Assembly (NCBI GenBank): GCA_043759595.1
Contig: JAYVLG010000173.1
Coordinates: forward strand, 23,106 to 87,105
DNA from: Sulfurirhabdus sp043759595
Lineage (GTDB): Bacteria; Pseudomonadota; Gammaproteobacteria; Burkholderiales; SMCO01
Direction: 5' to 3'
Length of the DNA stretch: 64,000 nucleotides
Part shown: positions 35,538 through 44,510 of the stretch, piece by piece
Position numbering within the stretch: position 1 is the first letter of the stretch
How the letters are laid out: each line of letters begins with the position of its first letter
Translations under genes and position numbers: made by a program
Notes under the pieces: generated by a model
Databases searched by the model: none
What the model was told of the DNA's origin: nothing
The model's input: only the letters and a program-made list of their open reading frames with translations

Positions 35538-37211
35538 ATGACGAACCTGCGAACTCTCTACAATTTTAATGGTGGTGTCCACCCGCCCCAGCATAAAGAT
35601 GTTTCAGCGGGAAGACCAATCGTCAAAGCGCCCATTCCTTCACGTTTGACAATCCCTTTGCACCAGCATATTGGCAATGTTGCCAAGCCGATTGTCCAGG
35701 TGGGAGAGAAGGTATTAAAAGGGCAAATGATTGCTCAGGCCGAAGGGTATGTTTCAGCATCAGTTCATGCATCCACTTCAGGCACAGTCAGAGCGATTGA
35801 AATGCTGTCAGTCCCGCACCCATCGGGACTACCGGATTTATGCATTGTTTTAGAATCTGATGGCCAGGACACCTGGACAGAACGTTTCCCGCTGAATTAC
35901 CGAGAGATGGATCTCAGTGACTTACGCAACAGATTACGTGATGCTGGCGTAGTCGGATTGGGTGGTGCAGTATTCCCCAGTTTTATCAAATTGAATCCCG
36001 GACCCCAGCAAAAAATCCAGACATTAATTATTAATGGCGCTGAATGCGAACCCTGGATCACCTGCGATGACATGCTGATGCGTGAACGCGCAGATGAAAT
36101 CGTGAAAGGCATCGAGATCATGCGTTATTTGATGCGACCGGAAGAAATTCTGATTGGCATTGAAGACAACAAGCCAGAAGCTATCACTGCCATGCAGGCA
36201 GCCTGCAGTAATTTGCATTTTCAGATTGATGTCATTCCTGTTCCAACAATTTACCCAGGTGGGGGTGCCAAGCAACTGATTAAGGTACTTACCAACAAGG
36301 AGCCCCCTTCCGGTGGACGTTCAACTGATATCGGCGTGCAATGCTTCAACGTAGCTACTGCCTATAGCATTCACCGTGCAATCAACCATGGTGAGCCCGT
36401 CATCTCGCGTATTGTCACTGTGACGGGAAATGTCACCCTTCCCCAAAATTTTGAAATACTCATCGGCACGCCTGTCAATGAACTGGTTGCACTCACCGGT
36501 ACGCCAAAAGCGAACACAAATCGCTATATCATGGGTGGGCCAATGATGGGATTTGATTTGCCATCCGATCAGGTTCCCGCGATCAAAGCAACCAATTGCA
36601 TTATTGCTGCTTCACCCAAGCTTTTTCCTCAGCCTCCAACTCCTATGCAGTGCATCCGGTGCACGCGCTGTGCGCAAGCATGCCCTGTGGATCTTCAGCC
36701 ACAGGAGCTATACTGGTTTGCGCGTTCCAAAAATCTTGGCAAAGCCCAGGAGTATTTCCTTTTTGATTGTATCGAATGTGGTTGTTGCAGTTACGTTTGC
36801 CCAAGTAACATTCCACTTGTGCAATACTACCGTTTTGCCAAAAGCGAAATCTGGGCACGGGAAAAGGAAAAACAGGCATCAGACCTTGCCCGAGAGCGTC
36901 ATGAATTCCGCCAGCTTCGAATTGATCGGGAAAAACAGGAGCGCGCCGAAAAACTGGCCAAAAAGGCCGCTGCAGCAAAAGCGGCCCCTGCCCCATCGGT
37001 TGAGGGTGCTGCAAGCCCATCCGGGGTTGATAGCGAAGCCGCCGCTAAAAAGGCAGTCATTCAGGCTGCTATAGCGCGGTCCAAAGCGAAGAAAGCGGGC
37101 ATTGCACCCAAGAACGTGGATAATCTCCCACCGGATAAGCTAAAAGAAATTCAGAGCATCGAAGCCAGAAGAGAAAAAATTCGTGAATTGGCTCAGAAAG
37201 AAATTGAGTGA
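35538..37211 (+). CDS. rsxC: Electron transport complex subunit C (RsxC/RnfC)
   Basis: Peripheral 557-residue NADH- and FMN-binding subunit. It has GVVGLGGAVFPSFIKLN (nucleotide binding, Complex I 51K-like), INGAECEPWITCDDMLM, and two 4Fe-4S motifs, CIRCTRCAQACPVDLQPQ and CIECGCCSYVCPSNIPL. The final ~120 residues form a Lys/Ala/Glu-rich tail (ERAEKLAKKAAAAKAAPAP) typical of gamma- and betaproteobacterial RnfC and variable in length. Confidence 0.95.
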   Translation: MTNLRTLYNFNGGVHPPQHKDVSAGRPIVKAPIPSRLTIPLHQHIGNVAKPIVQVGEKVLKGQMIAQAEGYVSASVHASTSGTVRAIEMLSVPHPSGLPDLCIVLESDGQDTWTERFPLNYREMDLSDLRNRLRDAGVVGLGGAVFPSFIKLNPGPQQKIQTLIINGAECEPWITCDDMLMRERADEIVKGIEIMRYLMRPEEILIGIEDNKPEAITAMQAACSNLHFQIDVIPVPTIYPGGGAKQLIKVLTNKEPPSGGRSTDIGVQCFNVATAYSIHRAINHGEPVISRIVTVTGNVTLPQNFEILIGTPVNELVALTGTPKANTNRYIMGGPMMGFDLPSDQVPAIKATNCIIAASPKLFPQPPTPMQCIRCTRCAQACPVDLQPQELYWFARSKNLGKAQEYFLFDCIECGCCSYVCPSNIPLVQYYRFAKSEIWAREKEKQASDLARERHEFRQLRIDREKQERAEKLAKKAAAAKAAPAPSVEGAASPSGVDSEAAAKKAVIQAAIARSKAKKAGIAPKNVDNLPPDKLKEIQSIEARREKIRELAQKEIE

Positions 37212-37247
37212 TTTTGTATCCCTGTTTAACACATTGAAATTGATTTC

Positions 37248-38288
37248 ATGAATTCACCCTACATCAAAGAAACAACCAGTGTCAGCATCATCATGCTCAA
37301 GGTGTTGTTCGCCCTGGTGCCTGCGATTGGGCTATATGTCATGTATTTCGGACCGGCTATTCTGGTGAGCATCATGCTGGCCATTGCCACTGCGTTAATT
37401 TGCGAATCGATGATGCTCAAATTTCGCAGTTATGCCGTGAAACCATTTTTACTGGATGGGAGCGCAACAGTTACGGCTGTGCTCCTGGCGCTTTCCATGC
37501 CACCCTTGGCACCCTGGTGGCTAATCGTCATCGCAACCGCATTTGCAATTATCGTTGCCAAACATTTATACGGAGGCCTTGGAAACAACCTTTTTAATCC
37601 AGCCATGGTGGGATATGCCGTGATGATCATTTCCTTCCCGGTGCAAATGACGCAATGGCCCGCTCCGGAAATGCTAGCGAGTGCGCATCTCACATTTACG
37701 CAAGAGCTTCAATACATCTTTGCAGGCATCATGCCAAACGGCCTGAATCTCGATGCTGTCAGTATGGCTACCCCGTTAGATACTTTAAAAACCCAGCTTA
37801 AACTTGAACATACCATTAACGAAATACTTCAAATGCCCATTTTCAGCTGGGGCAGCGGCAAAGGAACAGAAATAATTGCGCTGGGGTATTTGGCAGGTGG
37901 ATTAATATTATGGCAGCAACGCATCATCACCTGGCATATTCCCGTTGCTTTCCTGTCCGGTTTATTTCTGACAGGCAGCTTGTTCCATATTTACGATACA
38001 GATCGCTACATTTCCCCGTGGTTTCATCTGTTGAGTGGCGGTGCGATGCTGGGCGCATTTTTTATTGCGACAGACCCTATCACCGGCGCCACGACTCCCA
38101 AAGGAAAACTGATCTTTGGTGCCGGAATAGGCTTTCTGACTTATATTATCCGATCAATGGGCGGGTATCCAGATGGTGTGGCTTTTGCCGTTCTCATTAT
38201 GAACATCTGTGTACCGCTCATCGATGCGTATACACAACCTAAGGTATTCGGGCATAAAAGCGTGCAACCCGATGCGCAGGAAAAATGA
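37248..38288 (+). CDS. rsxD: Electron transport complex subunit D (RsxD/RnfD)
   Basis: Integral membrane subunit of 346 residues. DGSATVTAVLLALSMPP, GGLGNNLFNPAMVGYA and the covalent FMN-site region ITGATTPKGK are RnfD/NqrB signatures. The gene ends 1 bp before the GTG start chosen for rsxG, giving close coupling. Confidence 0.95.
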   Translation: MNSPYIKETTSVSIIMLKVLFALVPAIGLYVMYFGPAILVSIMLAIATALICESMMLKFRSYAVKPFLLDGSATVTAVLLALSMPPLAPWWLIVIATAFAIIVAKHLYGGLGNNLFNPAMVGYAVMIISFPVQMTQWPAPEMLASAHLTFTQELQYIFAGIMPNGLNLDAVSMATPLDTLKTQLKLEHTINEILQMPIFSWGSGKGTEIIALGYLAGGLILWQQRIITWHIPVAFLSGLFLTGSLFHIYDTDRYISPWFHLLSGGAMLGAFFIATDPITGATTPKGKLIFGAGIGFLTYIIRSMGGYPDGVAFAVLIMNICVPLIDAYTQPKVFGHKSVQPDAQEK

Positions 38289-38289
38289 A

Positions 38290-38934
38290 GTGAATGAATC
38301 TATCATCAAAATAGCGGCTCGTACCGCAGCTACAATGATCGCATTTACGATAGTTGGCACAGCATTGCTTGCCTTCACCGCCAATAGCACTAAAGACATC
38401 ATCAACAAGAATATAGAGCAGGAAAAAATGGACTTAATCAGCCAGACTCTGCCTCATGCTCTATTCGATAATAATCTCGTAAAGGATGCCCTTGTTTTAA
38501 AACCTGATGATATGCTTGGCAATGATGAACCTACTTTTGCCTATCCTGCTCGTCTGCATGGAAAAACTACGGCTGTAGTTCTGGAAGTTATTGCACCAGA
38601 TGGCTATAGCGGGAAGATAAACTTACTGGTTGCCATACTGGAAAATGGTGAAATAGCTGGAGTCCGTGTCGTTGCCCATAATGAAACTCCAGGGCTGGGA
38701 GACTACATCGATATTGCCAAAAGCGATTGGATTACCCATTTTGATCATACATCATTGAAACAAATCCCCTCCCAGGACTGGAAGGTAAAAAAAGATGGTG
38801 GCCATTTTGACAGCATGGCTGGTGCCACCATTACTCCCCGCGCTGTAGTAAAAGCAGTTTTTAAAGCTTTACAATATTTTGAAAAAAACAAGAACAAGCT
38901 GATAGTAGAACAGTCTAATTTAGCAGGAGCGTAA
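38290..38934 (+). CDS. rsxG: Electron transport complex subunit G (RsxG/RnfG)
   Basis: Membrane-anchored FMN-binding subunit of 214 residues. It has one N-terminal helix (AATMIAFTIVGTALLAFTA) and a periplasmic FMN domain ending in GGHFDSMAGATITPRAVVKAV, whose second Thr is the expected covalent FMN site. A GTG at 38290 with AGGA eight bases upstream is chosen; an ATG at 38272 inside rsxD is the alternative and would add six residues. Confidence 0.92.
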   Translation: MNESIIKIAARTAATMIAFTIVGTALLAFTANSTKDIINKNIEQEKMDLISQTLPHALFDNNLVKDALVLKPDDMLGNDEPTFAYPARLHGKTTAVVLEVIAPDGYSGKINLLVAILENGEIAGVRVVAHNETPGLGDYIDIAKSDWITHFDHTSLKQIPSQDWKVKKDGGHFDSMAGATITPRAVVKAVFKALQYFEKNKNKLIVEQSNLAGA

Positions 38935-38937
38935 ATA

Positions 38938-39627
38938 ATGAGCGATCAGCCAAGTTACAAAGAAATTATACACAATGGGGTATGGAAGCAGAATACCGGA
39001 TTAGTTCAATTGCTTGGCATGTGCCCCTTGCTAGCCGTCAGCACAACAGCTGTAAACGGCATAAGCCTGGGGCTGGCTACAGCAATTGTTATGAGCATGA
39101 GTAACGGCGCAGTATCAGCCATTCGAAATATTGTTCCCAACGAAATCCGTATCCCTGTTTTTATTTTGATCATTGCAGTATTGGTCACGGTCGTTCAGAT
39201 GGGGATGAATGCCTACGTGCACCCGCTTTATCTGGTGCTGGGTATTTTTATTCCGCTCATCGTCACTAACTGCATCGTTTTGGCTAGAACCGAAGCATTT
39301 GCATCAAAAAATCGTGTTCTGCCCTCCATGGTTGATGGGTTGATGATGGGCGTTGGGCTGACTCTCGTACTGGCGGTGCTTGGTGGCGCACGTGAAATAA
39401 TTGGCAAGGGCACCCTTTTTTCAGGGCTGGATATGGTCTTTGGTGAGTCTGCCAAACACATGGTGATCCATGTCATACCGGATTACCATGGCTTTCTGTT
39501 AGCCATACTCCCACCAGGAGCTTTCATAGGTCTGGGCTTGCTGATTGCCGGAAAAAATTACCTTGAACAACGCGCAACTGCAAAACCTGAAAAACACCAG
39601 CCAGACATGCAGATCGCCACTGCATAA
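38938..39627 (+). CDS. rsxE: Electron transport complex subunit E (RsxE/RnfE)
   Basis: Six-helix inner-membrane subunit of 229 residues, paralogous to RsxA. It begins SDQPSYKEIIHNGVWKQN and has LLGMCPLLAVS and VTNCIVLAR, the Cys-containing half-sites matching those of RsxA. AGGAG at the end of rsxG serves as its ribosome site, so the two genes are coupled. Last of the six structural genes. Confidence 0.95.
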   Translation: MSDQPSYKEIIHNGVWKQNTGLVQLLGMCPLLAVSTTAVNGISLGLATAIVMSMSNGAVSAIRNIVPNEIRIPVFILIIAVLVTVVQMGMNAYVHPLYLVLGIFIPLIVTNCIVLARTEAFASKNRVLPSMVDGLMMGVGLTLVLAVLGGAREIIGKGTLFSGLDMVFGESAKHMVIHVIPDYHGFLLAILPPGAFIGLGLLIAGKNYLEQRATAKPEKHQPDMQIATA

Positions 39628-39675
39628 GAAGCGCCTGACTATCCCTATTTGAACACATTAAGAAGGAACTTTAAT

Positions 39676-40092
39676 ATGTCCGGACATTTTCCATTCAGCG
39701 GCAATGTAAATCGCGTAAGCGTGTTTGCTTTTTACGAAAAGCATGGCCTTGGACTAGTACTTCAGGAAAAATACAATCAATGGTGGTTTGATTGGACCAA
39801 GCAGTTTGTCGCAAATGACCCAGGGTTAAAAGCTGCAAAGGGGCAGGATTTCAATGAATTCCCTTATGGCCAGCACGCCCATCATGATTTTCATCTGCAT
39901 AAATACCAATGGTGCACAACCATGATAGATTTAGGTCAGTTTATCGCTGGTGTCATTTTACCCAAATTGTCAGAAGCACAGCTTCACCAATTGGAAGAAG
40001 ATCATCATCACTTATTGGAAGCCTTGCACAAGGAAGCAGAACAAACACCACGTGAGGCAACACCAGTGATTGGTTATTTTCGCCACACCTGA
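39676..40092 (+). CDS. Unrecognised soluble His- and Trp-rich protein between rsxE and nth
   Basis: A 138-residue protein without a signal peptide or membrane segment. It is rich in aromatic residues (KYNQWWFDWTKQF) and histidine, notably YGQHAHHDFHLHKYQW and EEDHHHLLEALHKE. The His clusters could bind a metal or haem, but no known motif is present. AAGGAAC lies before the ATG at 39676. It is 48 bp after rsxE and 134 bp before nth, a place where enteric rsx operons have rsxE-nth directly. I do not recognise the family and assign no function. Confidence 0.7.
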   Translation: MSGHFPFSGNVNRVSVFAFYEKHGLGLVLQEKYNQWWFDWTKQFVANDPGLKAAKGQDFNEFPYGQHAHHDFHLHKYQWCTTMIDLGQFIAGVILPKLSEAQLHQLEEDHHHLLEALHKEAEQTPREATPVIGYFRHT

Positions 40093-40140
40093 AGTTTTTT
40101 CAATTACCAACGATTCTAAAAGCACAGAGGCAATATTAAA

Positions 40141-40181
40141 TAGCCTGTTTTTCTTCTCAATATTCAAAGAATAACAGGCTA
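40141..40181. terminator. Long hairpin before nth
   Basis: TAGCCTGTT(TTTCTT) pairs with (AAAGAA)T-AACAGGCTA, giving a stem of about 15 bp with a 10-base loop. It lies in the gap between the His-rich gene and nth. It is not followed by a clear T-run, so it may act as an RNA-stability structure or weak terminator and could uncouple nth from the rsx message. Confidence 0.5.
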
Positions 40182-40225
40182 CTCAACAACGCTTGCTTAC
40201 TCTGTGCATATTGCAAGATTGCCAT

Positions 40226-40858
40226 ATGAACGCCCAAAAACGTCACGAAATATTTACCCGTCTTTCATCATTAAATCCAAACCCAACAACAGAACTGCTT
40301 TACACAACCCCTTTTGAACTGCTGATTGCTGTGGTACTTTCGGCACAATCAACGGACAAAGGGGTCAATATCGCCACCAGAAAACTTTACCCTGTCGCCA
40401 ATACTCCTGAGCTGATACTGCAGCTAGGACTTGAAGGATTAAAGCGTTACATCCAGACAATCGGGTTATACCACAGCAAAGCAAAGCACATTATGGAAAC
40501 TTGCCGGCTCTTGGCAGATCAACATCATAGCCAGGTGCCAAATACACGAGAAGAACTTGAAAAGTTGCCCGGCGTAGGCAGGAAGACGGCGAATGTTATT
40601 TTAAATACAGCTTTTGGCCATCCCACAATGGCTGTCGATACTCATATTTTCCGTGTGTCTAACCGCACAGGTCTGGCTCCCGGTAAAAACGTGCTGGAAG
40701 TTGAACAAAAACTATTAAAATACATCGACAAAAAATTTCTGCTCAATGCGCACCACTGGCTTATATTGCACGGTCGGTATACATGTAAAGCGAGAAAACC
40801 TGACTGCCCCGAATGCATTATTCGGGATTTATGTGAATACAAATCCAAAACCCAGTAA
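40226..40858 (+). CDS. nth: Endonuclease III
   Basis: DNA glycosylase/AP lyase that removes oxidised pyrimidines. The 210-residue protein has helix-hairpin-helix LPGVGRKTANVIL with catalytic Lys120, catalytic Asp138 in AVDTHIFRVSNR, and the C-terminal 4Fe-4S motif C-x6-C-x2-C-x5-C (CKARKPDCPECIIRDLC). The rsx-nth association is conserved in many proteobacteria. The chosen ATG matches the family N-terminus; the frame extends 11 codons further. Confidence 0.96.
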   Translation: MNAQKRHEIFTRLSSLNPNPTTELLYTTPFELLIAVVLSAQSTDKGVNIATRKLYPVANTPELILQLGLEGLKRYIQTIGLYHSKAKHIMETCRLLADQHHSQVPNTREELEKLPGVGRKTANVILNTAFGHPTMAVDTHIFRVSNRTGLAPGKNVLEVEQKLLKYIDKKFLLNAHHWLILHGRYTCKARKPDCPECIIRDLCEYKSKTQ

Positions 40859-40865
40859 ACAGGTT

Positions 40866-40894
40866 TTGCGTGAATATCATTTAAATCCTGTAAA
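40866..40894 (+). promoter_or_regulatory. Possible promoter of the FIST gene
   Basis: TTGCGT (40866-40871) and TGTAAA (40889-40894) are separated by 17 bases, 30 bp before the FIST start. TAAAAT overlaps the -10. The match is only moderate. Confidence 0.35.
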
Positions 40895-40924
40895 ATGGCA
40901 TAATTCTGTCAATTTGTTATTCAT

Positions 40925-42016
40925 ATGAAAATCGCAACAGGTCTCGCAACAGGCCAAATAGCCAGCCCGGATTTAGCTAAACAAGCCGTGGCTCAAGCTA
41001 TGGAAAAAGCTGAACTGGAAATTGCTGCAAGCGTGCTCCTGTTTCTCACCCCTGATTTTGCCCGCGATCCACAACCCTCACTTTTAGCAGCCTCTCGCGC
41101 CAGCAATTGCACGCATATTGTGGGCTGTTCAGCTGTAGGTATTTTTACGGAAGAAGACTGGGTGCTGGATTCTCCTGCAGCTGCTGCCATGGTTTTTGGT
41201 GATGGCATCAGCTTATTGCCCGTTCACTCACCTCAATCTGATGACCTGATACTTACTCTTGCCGCACCGAATGCCATAAACACGAACTGGCTTACCGATA
41301 AGGGGGTACGTTATGGAGGTGTGTCTGGCGATGCCACCGGACAAGGTCCATTCAAGGTCTGGTGCGGAGGTAAGGAAGTGGCAAATGGTCGATGCGAAAC
41401 AGTGATTAGTGGTGCAAGCGGTGCCATCGGCATTTCCCAGGGAATACGCGCTTTAACTCGTCCGCAAGAGGTAACTCAGGTCAATGGATACGATGTACAA
41501 TCCCTTGGCAATCAACCTGCACTAAACACACTCATTCGGGAACTCCCTTTAGAAGTGCGTGAACTGGAAAAAATTCCCCTGCACCTCATCATGGCAGGTA
41601 TTACATTTGGAGAACCCTCTACCGCGATTGCTGAAGGCAGATTCCATCTGACTCCTATCATATCCACAAACACAGACGACAGATCCATCACCCTTTCCAA
41701 GCGCATCGATACCGGTGAAAAACTTTTCTGGGCCTTCCGCCAGCCCCTTGCAGCTGAACGCGATATGCGAATGGCCATTGACCGCATGCAAGGACAATTA
41801 ACAGGCACACCAGATTTCGGTTTGCTCTTTCCTTGCACAGGACGAGGGCCATACTTCTATGGCGGCATAGACAGAGATCTTGAATTAACCAAACAGCGCT
41901 TTCCAGGTATGCCCATAATCGGATTTTACGGCAACGGTGAAATAGGCCCATTAAACAACAGCAACCATATATTCCAGTACGCCGCCATTCTGGGTCTTTT
42001 TACAGGCAATGTTTAA
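40925..42016 (+). CDS. FIST domain sensory protein
   Basis: A 363-residue soluble protein. The N-terminal FIST domain covers about residues 25-210 (ASVLLFLTPDF, CTHIVGCSAVGIFTEE) and the C-terminal FIST_C domain about 215-350 (GLLFPCTGRGPYFYGG, GFYGNGEIGP). FIST domains are thought to bind small ligands such as amino acids and usually sit in signalling proteins. Here there is no kinase or methyl-accepting output domain, so the partner is unknown. It overlaps the DUF1841 gene by 8 bp, so the two are translated together. Confidence 0.88.
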   Translation: MKIATGLATGQIASPDLAKQAVAQAMEKAELEIAASVLLFLTPDFARDPQPSLLAASRASNCTHIVGCSAVGIFTEEDWVLDSPAAAAMVFGDGISLLPVHSPQSDDLILTLAAPNAINTNWLTDKGVRYGGVSGDATGQGPFKVWCGGKEVANGRCETVISGASGAIGISQGIRALTRPQEVTQVNGYDVQSLGNQPALNTLIRELPLEVRELEKIPLHLIMAGITFGEPSTAIAEGRFHLTPIISTNTDDRSITLSKRIDTGEKLFWAFRQPLAAERDMRMAIDRMQGQLTGTPDFGLLFPCTGRGPYFYGGIDRDLELTKQRFPGMPIIGFYGNGEIGPLNNSNHIFQYAAILGLFTGNV

Positions 42017-42446
42017 TCCATCCAGAGATGAAGCACGCCGCTTCTTTTTCGACACCTGGCGCAAATATCAGGTTAAAGAGACATTATCAGGCTTGGAAGG
42101 CACAGCACTGGATATTATTCTGCAACACCCGGAATATCACGCTATGCTTTCAGATCCAGATAAACACATGGGCCGTGATTTTTTACCTGAGTTTGGAGAA
42201 ACAAATCCCTTTCTGCATATGAGTATGCACTTGGCCATAGAAGAACAACTTTCCATTGATCAGCCTCAGGGTATTCGAAGTCACTACCAAAGCTTGCAGA
42301 AAAAGAGCAGCACAGCTCACGATGCACAACATATCGTCATGGATTGCCTGGCAGAAATGATTTGGCAGGCTCAACGCAATCAAAGCGCACCGGATGCTTC
42401 TGTATACCTGAATTGCCTGGTAACAAAAGCACATCACAAAAGCTGA
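42009..42446 (+). CDS. DUF1841 family protein
   Basis: A 145-residue soluble, alpha-helical protein with the family opening FNPSRDEARRFFFDTWRKY and the conserved core LLPEFGETNPFLHMSMHLAIEEQ (here FLPEFG...). The conserved His and Glu residues in HMSMHLAIEEQ and in HDAQHIVMDCLAEMIW resemble a metal-binding four-helix arrangement, which is an inference. The family is common in Beta- and Gammaproteobacteria and has no known function. Coupled to the FIST gene by overlap. Confidence 0.88.
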   Translation: MFNPSRDEARRFFFDTWRKYQVKETLSGLEGTALDIILQHPEYHAMLSDPDKHMGRDFLPEFGETNPFLHMSMHLAIEEQLSIDQPQGIRSHYQSLQKKSSTAHDAQHIVMDCLAEMIWQAQRNQSAPDASVYLNCLVTKAHHKS

Positions 42447-42455
42447 TTTAATCAT

Positions 42456-42467
42456 AGCATTTGCAAC
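42456..42467. promoter_or_regulatory. Half-site of the GTTGCAA-n-TTGCAAC palindrome before the first SulP gene
   Basis: AGCATTTGCAAC matches the right half (ATTTGCAAC) of the 15-base palindrome found before the kinase and before the second SulP gene. The left half is degraded. It is 96 bp upstream of the SulP start. Confidence 0.35.
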
Positions 42468-42562
42468 TCTGCGTAAAATATAAGAAAATTGCAGGTTTTT
42501 TAAGAACCTTCCTGCTTTGCGGCTAAACTGCGGGAAGAAAACTCAAATTTCAGGACTCACCC

Positions 42563-44350
42563 GTGAAAGATATCCTCGCTTGCAACCTCTGGCTTTATAA
42601 AGTCTTCCCTTTCCTTCGCTGGTGGCCGATGGTCAACAAAGATACCAGCCGTGCAGATCTAATAGCTGGCCTGACTGGGGCCATGATTGTATTACCACAA
42701 GGTGTTGCATTTGCCACAATTGCCGGCATGCCGCCAGAATACGGTCTTTATGCTGCAATGATTCCTGCTATTATTGGCGCATTATTCGGTTCAAGCTGGC
42801 ATCTGGTATCCGGGCCTACCACCGCAATCTCCATTGCAGTTTTTGCATCAGTCAGTCCTCATGCTGCTCCTGGCTCACCGGAGTTTATCAGCCTGGTGCT
42901 CACGCTGACTTTCATGGTTGGCATTTTCGAGTTGATACTTGGAATGGCCCGAATGGGTGCGTTGGTTAATTTCATATCCCACACAGTCGTGATTGGGTTT
43001 ACAGCCGGCGCTGCTATCTTGATTGCATCCAGTCAGATCAAACATTTTTTTGGTATTAACATTGCTCGCGGCACGCCATTTCATGAAACCATTCACCAAT
43101 TATTTCTGCAAATTGGGGACATTAATCTCTATGTAACCGGCGTAGGTTTAATTACCCTTATCTCTGGCATTCTATTCAAAAAATATTATTCAAAATTTCC
43201 ATATATGATTGCGGCCATGATTATTGGCAGCATAGTGGCTGTTGCCCTGAACAGTTTTTTTGGTGGAGTTGATGCAACACACATCAAAACTGTAGGAGCA
43301 CTACCCTCTGGTTTACCGCCATTGTCTCATCCAGATTTATCCCTTACCTCGCTTCAACATGCATTTTTTCCGGCACTTGTGATCACCATGCTGGCGCTAA
43401 CAGAAGCGGTATCCATTTCCCGCGCTATTGCGGTTAAATCTGAACAGCGTATTGATGGCAATCAAGAGTTTATTGGACAAGGATTGTCGAATCTTTTTGG
43501 CAGTTTTTTCTCAGGCTATGCCTCCAGCGGCTCATTTAACCGCAGTGGCGTCAACTATGCGTCCGGAGCACGCACACCTCTTGCTGCCGTATTTGCTTCA
43601 ATATTCCTTATCATCATTTTGTTATTAGTCGCCCCATTAGCCGCTTACTTACCCACTCCCGCCATGGCAGGAATTTTGTTTCTGGTTGCATGGGGATTAA
43701 TCGACTTTCATCATATCGGCTCCATTATCAAAACCAGCCGGACTGAAACAACCATTCTTGCTGTTACATTCATCGGTACGCTGATCGACCTGGAAAAAGG
43801 CATTTTCTTTGGGATAACGCTATCACTTGCACTTTATCTCTATCGCACATCACGCCCGACGGTACGTGACATCGTTCCCGATCCAACCAGCGAAAAACAC
43901 AAGTTTTCAACACCACGCGATGGCTTGCAAGAATGCCCTCAATTTAAAACCGTCCGCATTGATGGCTCAATCTTCTTTGGTGCTGTCAATCATATACAAA
44001 CATCGTTACAGCAAATCGACGAATACAATCCACAGCATAAGCATGTGCTGGTCGTTGCAGATGGCATCAACTTTGTAGATCTTGCTGGTGGTGAAATGTT
44101 GGTACAGGAAGCAAAGCGCCGCAAAAAAATGGGCGGTGGACTTTATTTCAAAGGAGTTAAAGAAGGCGCCTGTGAAATGATCAAAAAGGGTGGCTACATA
44201 AAAGATATTGGAGATGAAAATATTTTCAAATCCAAAACCACTGCAATTACCACTATCTACGGAAAACTTGATTCAGAAATTTGCAGAAGCTGCACTGTGC
44301 GAATCTTCAGAGAATGCAACCAGTCTCTGCCCAATGGTGAGCCGCGATAA
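42563..44350 (+). CDS. SulP family anion transporter with STAS domain (copy 1)
   Basis: A 595-residue SLC26/SulP transporter. About 10-12 hydrophobic helices run from residue 15 to about 430, with SulP motifs FATIAGMPPEYGLYAAMIP and SSWHLVSGPTTAISIAVFASVSP. A C-terminal STAS domain covers about 455-570. After the STAS domain comes a Cys motif C-x2-C-x7-C (CRSCTVRIFREC). The family moves sulfate, bicarbonate (BicA) or other anions; the substrate is not settled by sequence, but the adjacent carbonic anhydrase favours bicarbonate and the TSUP gene favours sulfur oxyanions. GTG start with AGGA eight bases upstream. Nearly the same protein recurs at 49827. Confidence 0.9.
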   Translation: MKDILACNLWLYKVFPFLRWWPMVNKDTSRADLIAGLTGAMIVLPQGVAFATIAGMPPEYGLYAAMIPAIIGALFGSSWHLVSGPTTAISIAVFASVSPHAAPGSPEFISLVLTLTFMVGIFELILGMARMGALVNFISHTVVIGFTAGAAILIASSQIKHFFGINIARGTPFHETIHQLFLQIGDINLYVTGVGLITLISGILFKKYYSKFPYMIAAMIIGSIVAVALNSFFGGVDATHIKTVGALPSGLPPLSHPDLSLTSLQHAFFPALVITMLALTEAVSISRAIAVKSEQRIDGNQEFIGQGLSNLFGSFFSGYASSGSFNRSGVNYASGARTPLAAVFASIFLIIILLLVAPLAAYLPTPAMAGILFLVAWGLIDFHHIGSIIKTSRTETTILAVTFIGTLIDLEKGIFFGITLSLALYLYRTSRPTVRDIVPDPTSEKHKFSTPRDGLQECPQFKTVRIDGSIFFGAVNHIQTSLQQIDEYNPQHKHVLVVADGINFVDLAGGEMLVQEAKRRKKMGGGLYFKGVKEGACEMIKKGGYIKDIGDENIFKSKTTAITTIYGKLDSEICRSCTVRIFRECNQSLPNGEPR

Positions 44351-44370
44351 CAACAAGAAATTGACTGCTT

Positions 44371-44399
44371 CCTGACAGTATTTACAACAAACTGTCAGG
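44371..44399. terminator. Hairpin after SulP copy 1
   Basis: CCTGACAGT and ACTGTCAGG form a perfect 9-bp stem with an 11-base loop, 20 bp after the SulP stop. No T-run follows on the plus strand. Confidence 0.5.
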
Positions 44400-44425
44400 C
44401 CAGTACCAATAAGCCCTGACAAAAT

Positions 44426-44457
44426 AAAACCCGCGATACAACTTCTTTGCGGGTTTT
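44426..44457. terminator. Bidirectional terminator between convergent SulP and TSUP genes
   Basis: AAAACCCGC and GCGGGTTTT form a 9-bp stem with a 14-base loop, followed by TTATTTTG on the plus strand and preceded by A-rich sequence that gives a T-rich tail on the minus strand. It ends both convergent transcripts. Confidence 0.8.
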
Positions 44458-44510
44458 ATTTTGCATAAAATCATTCCAAACCAATAAGTTTGTCAGCAAT
44501 AAACAGCATA

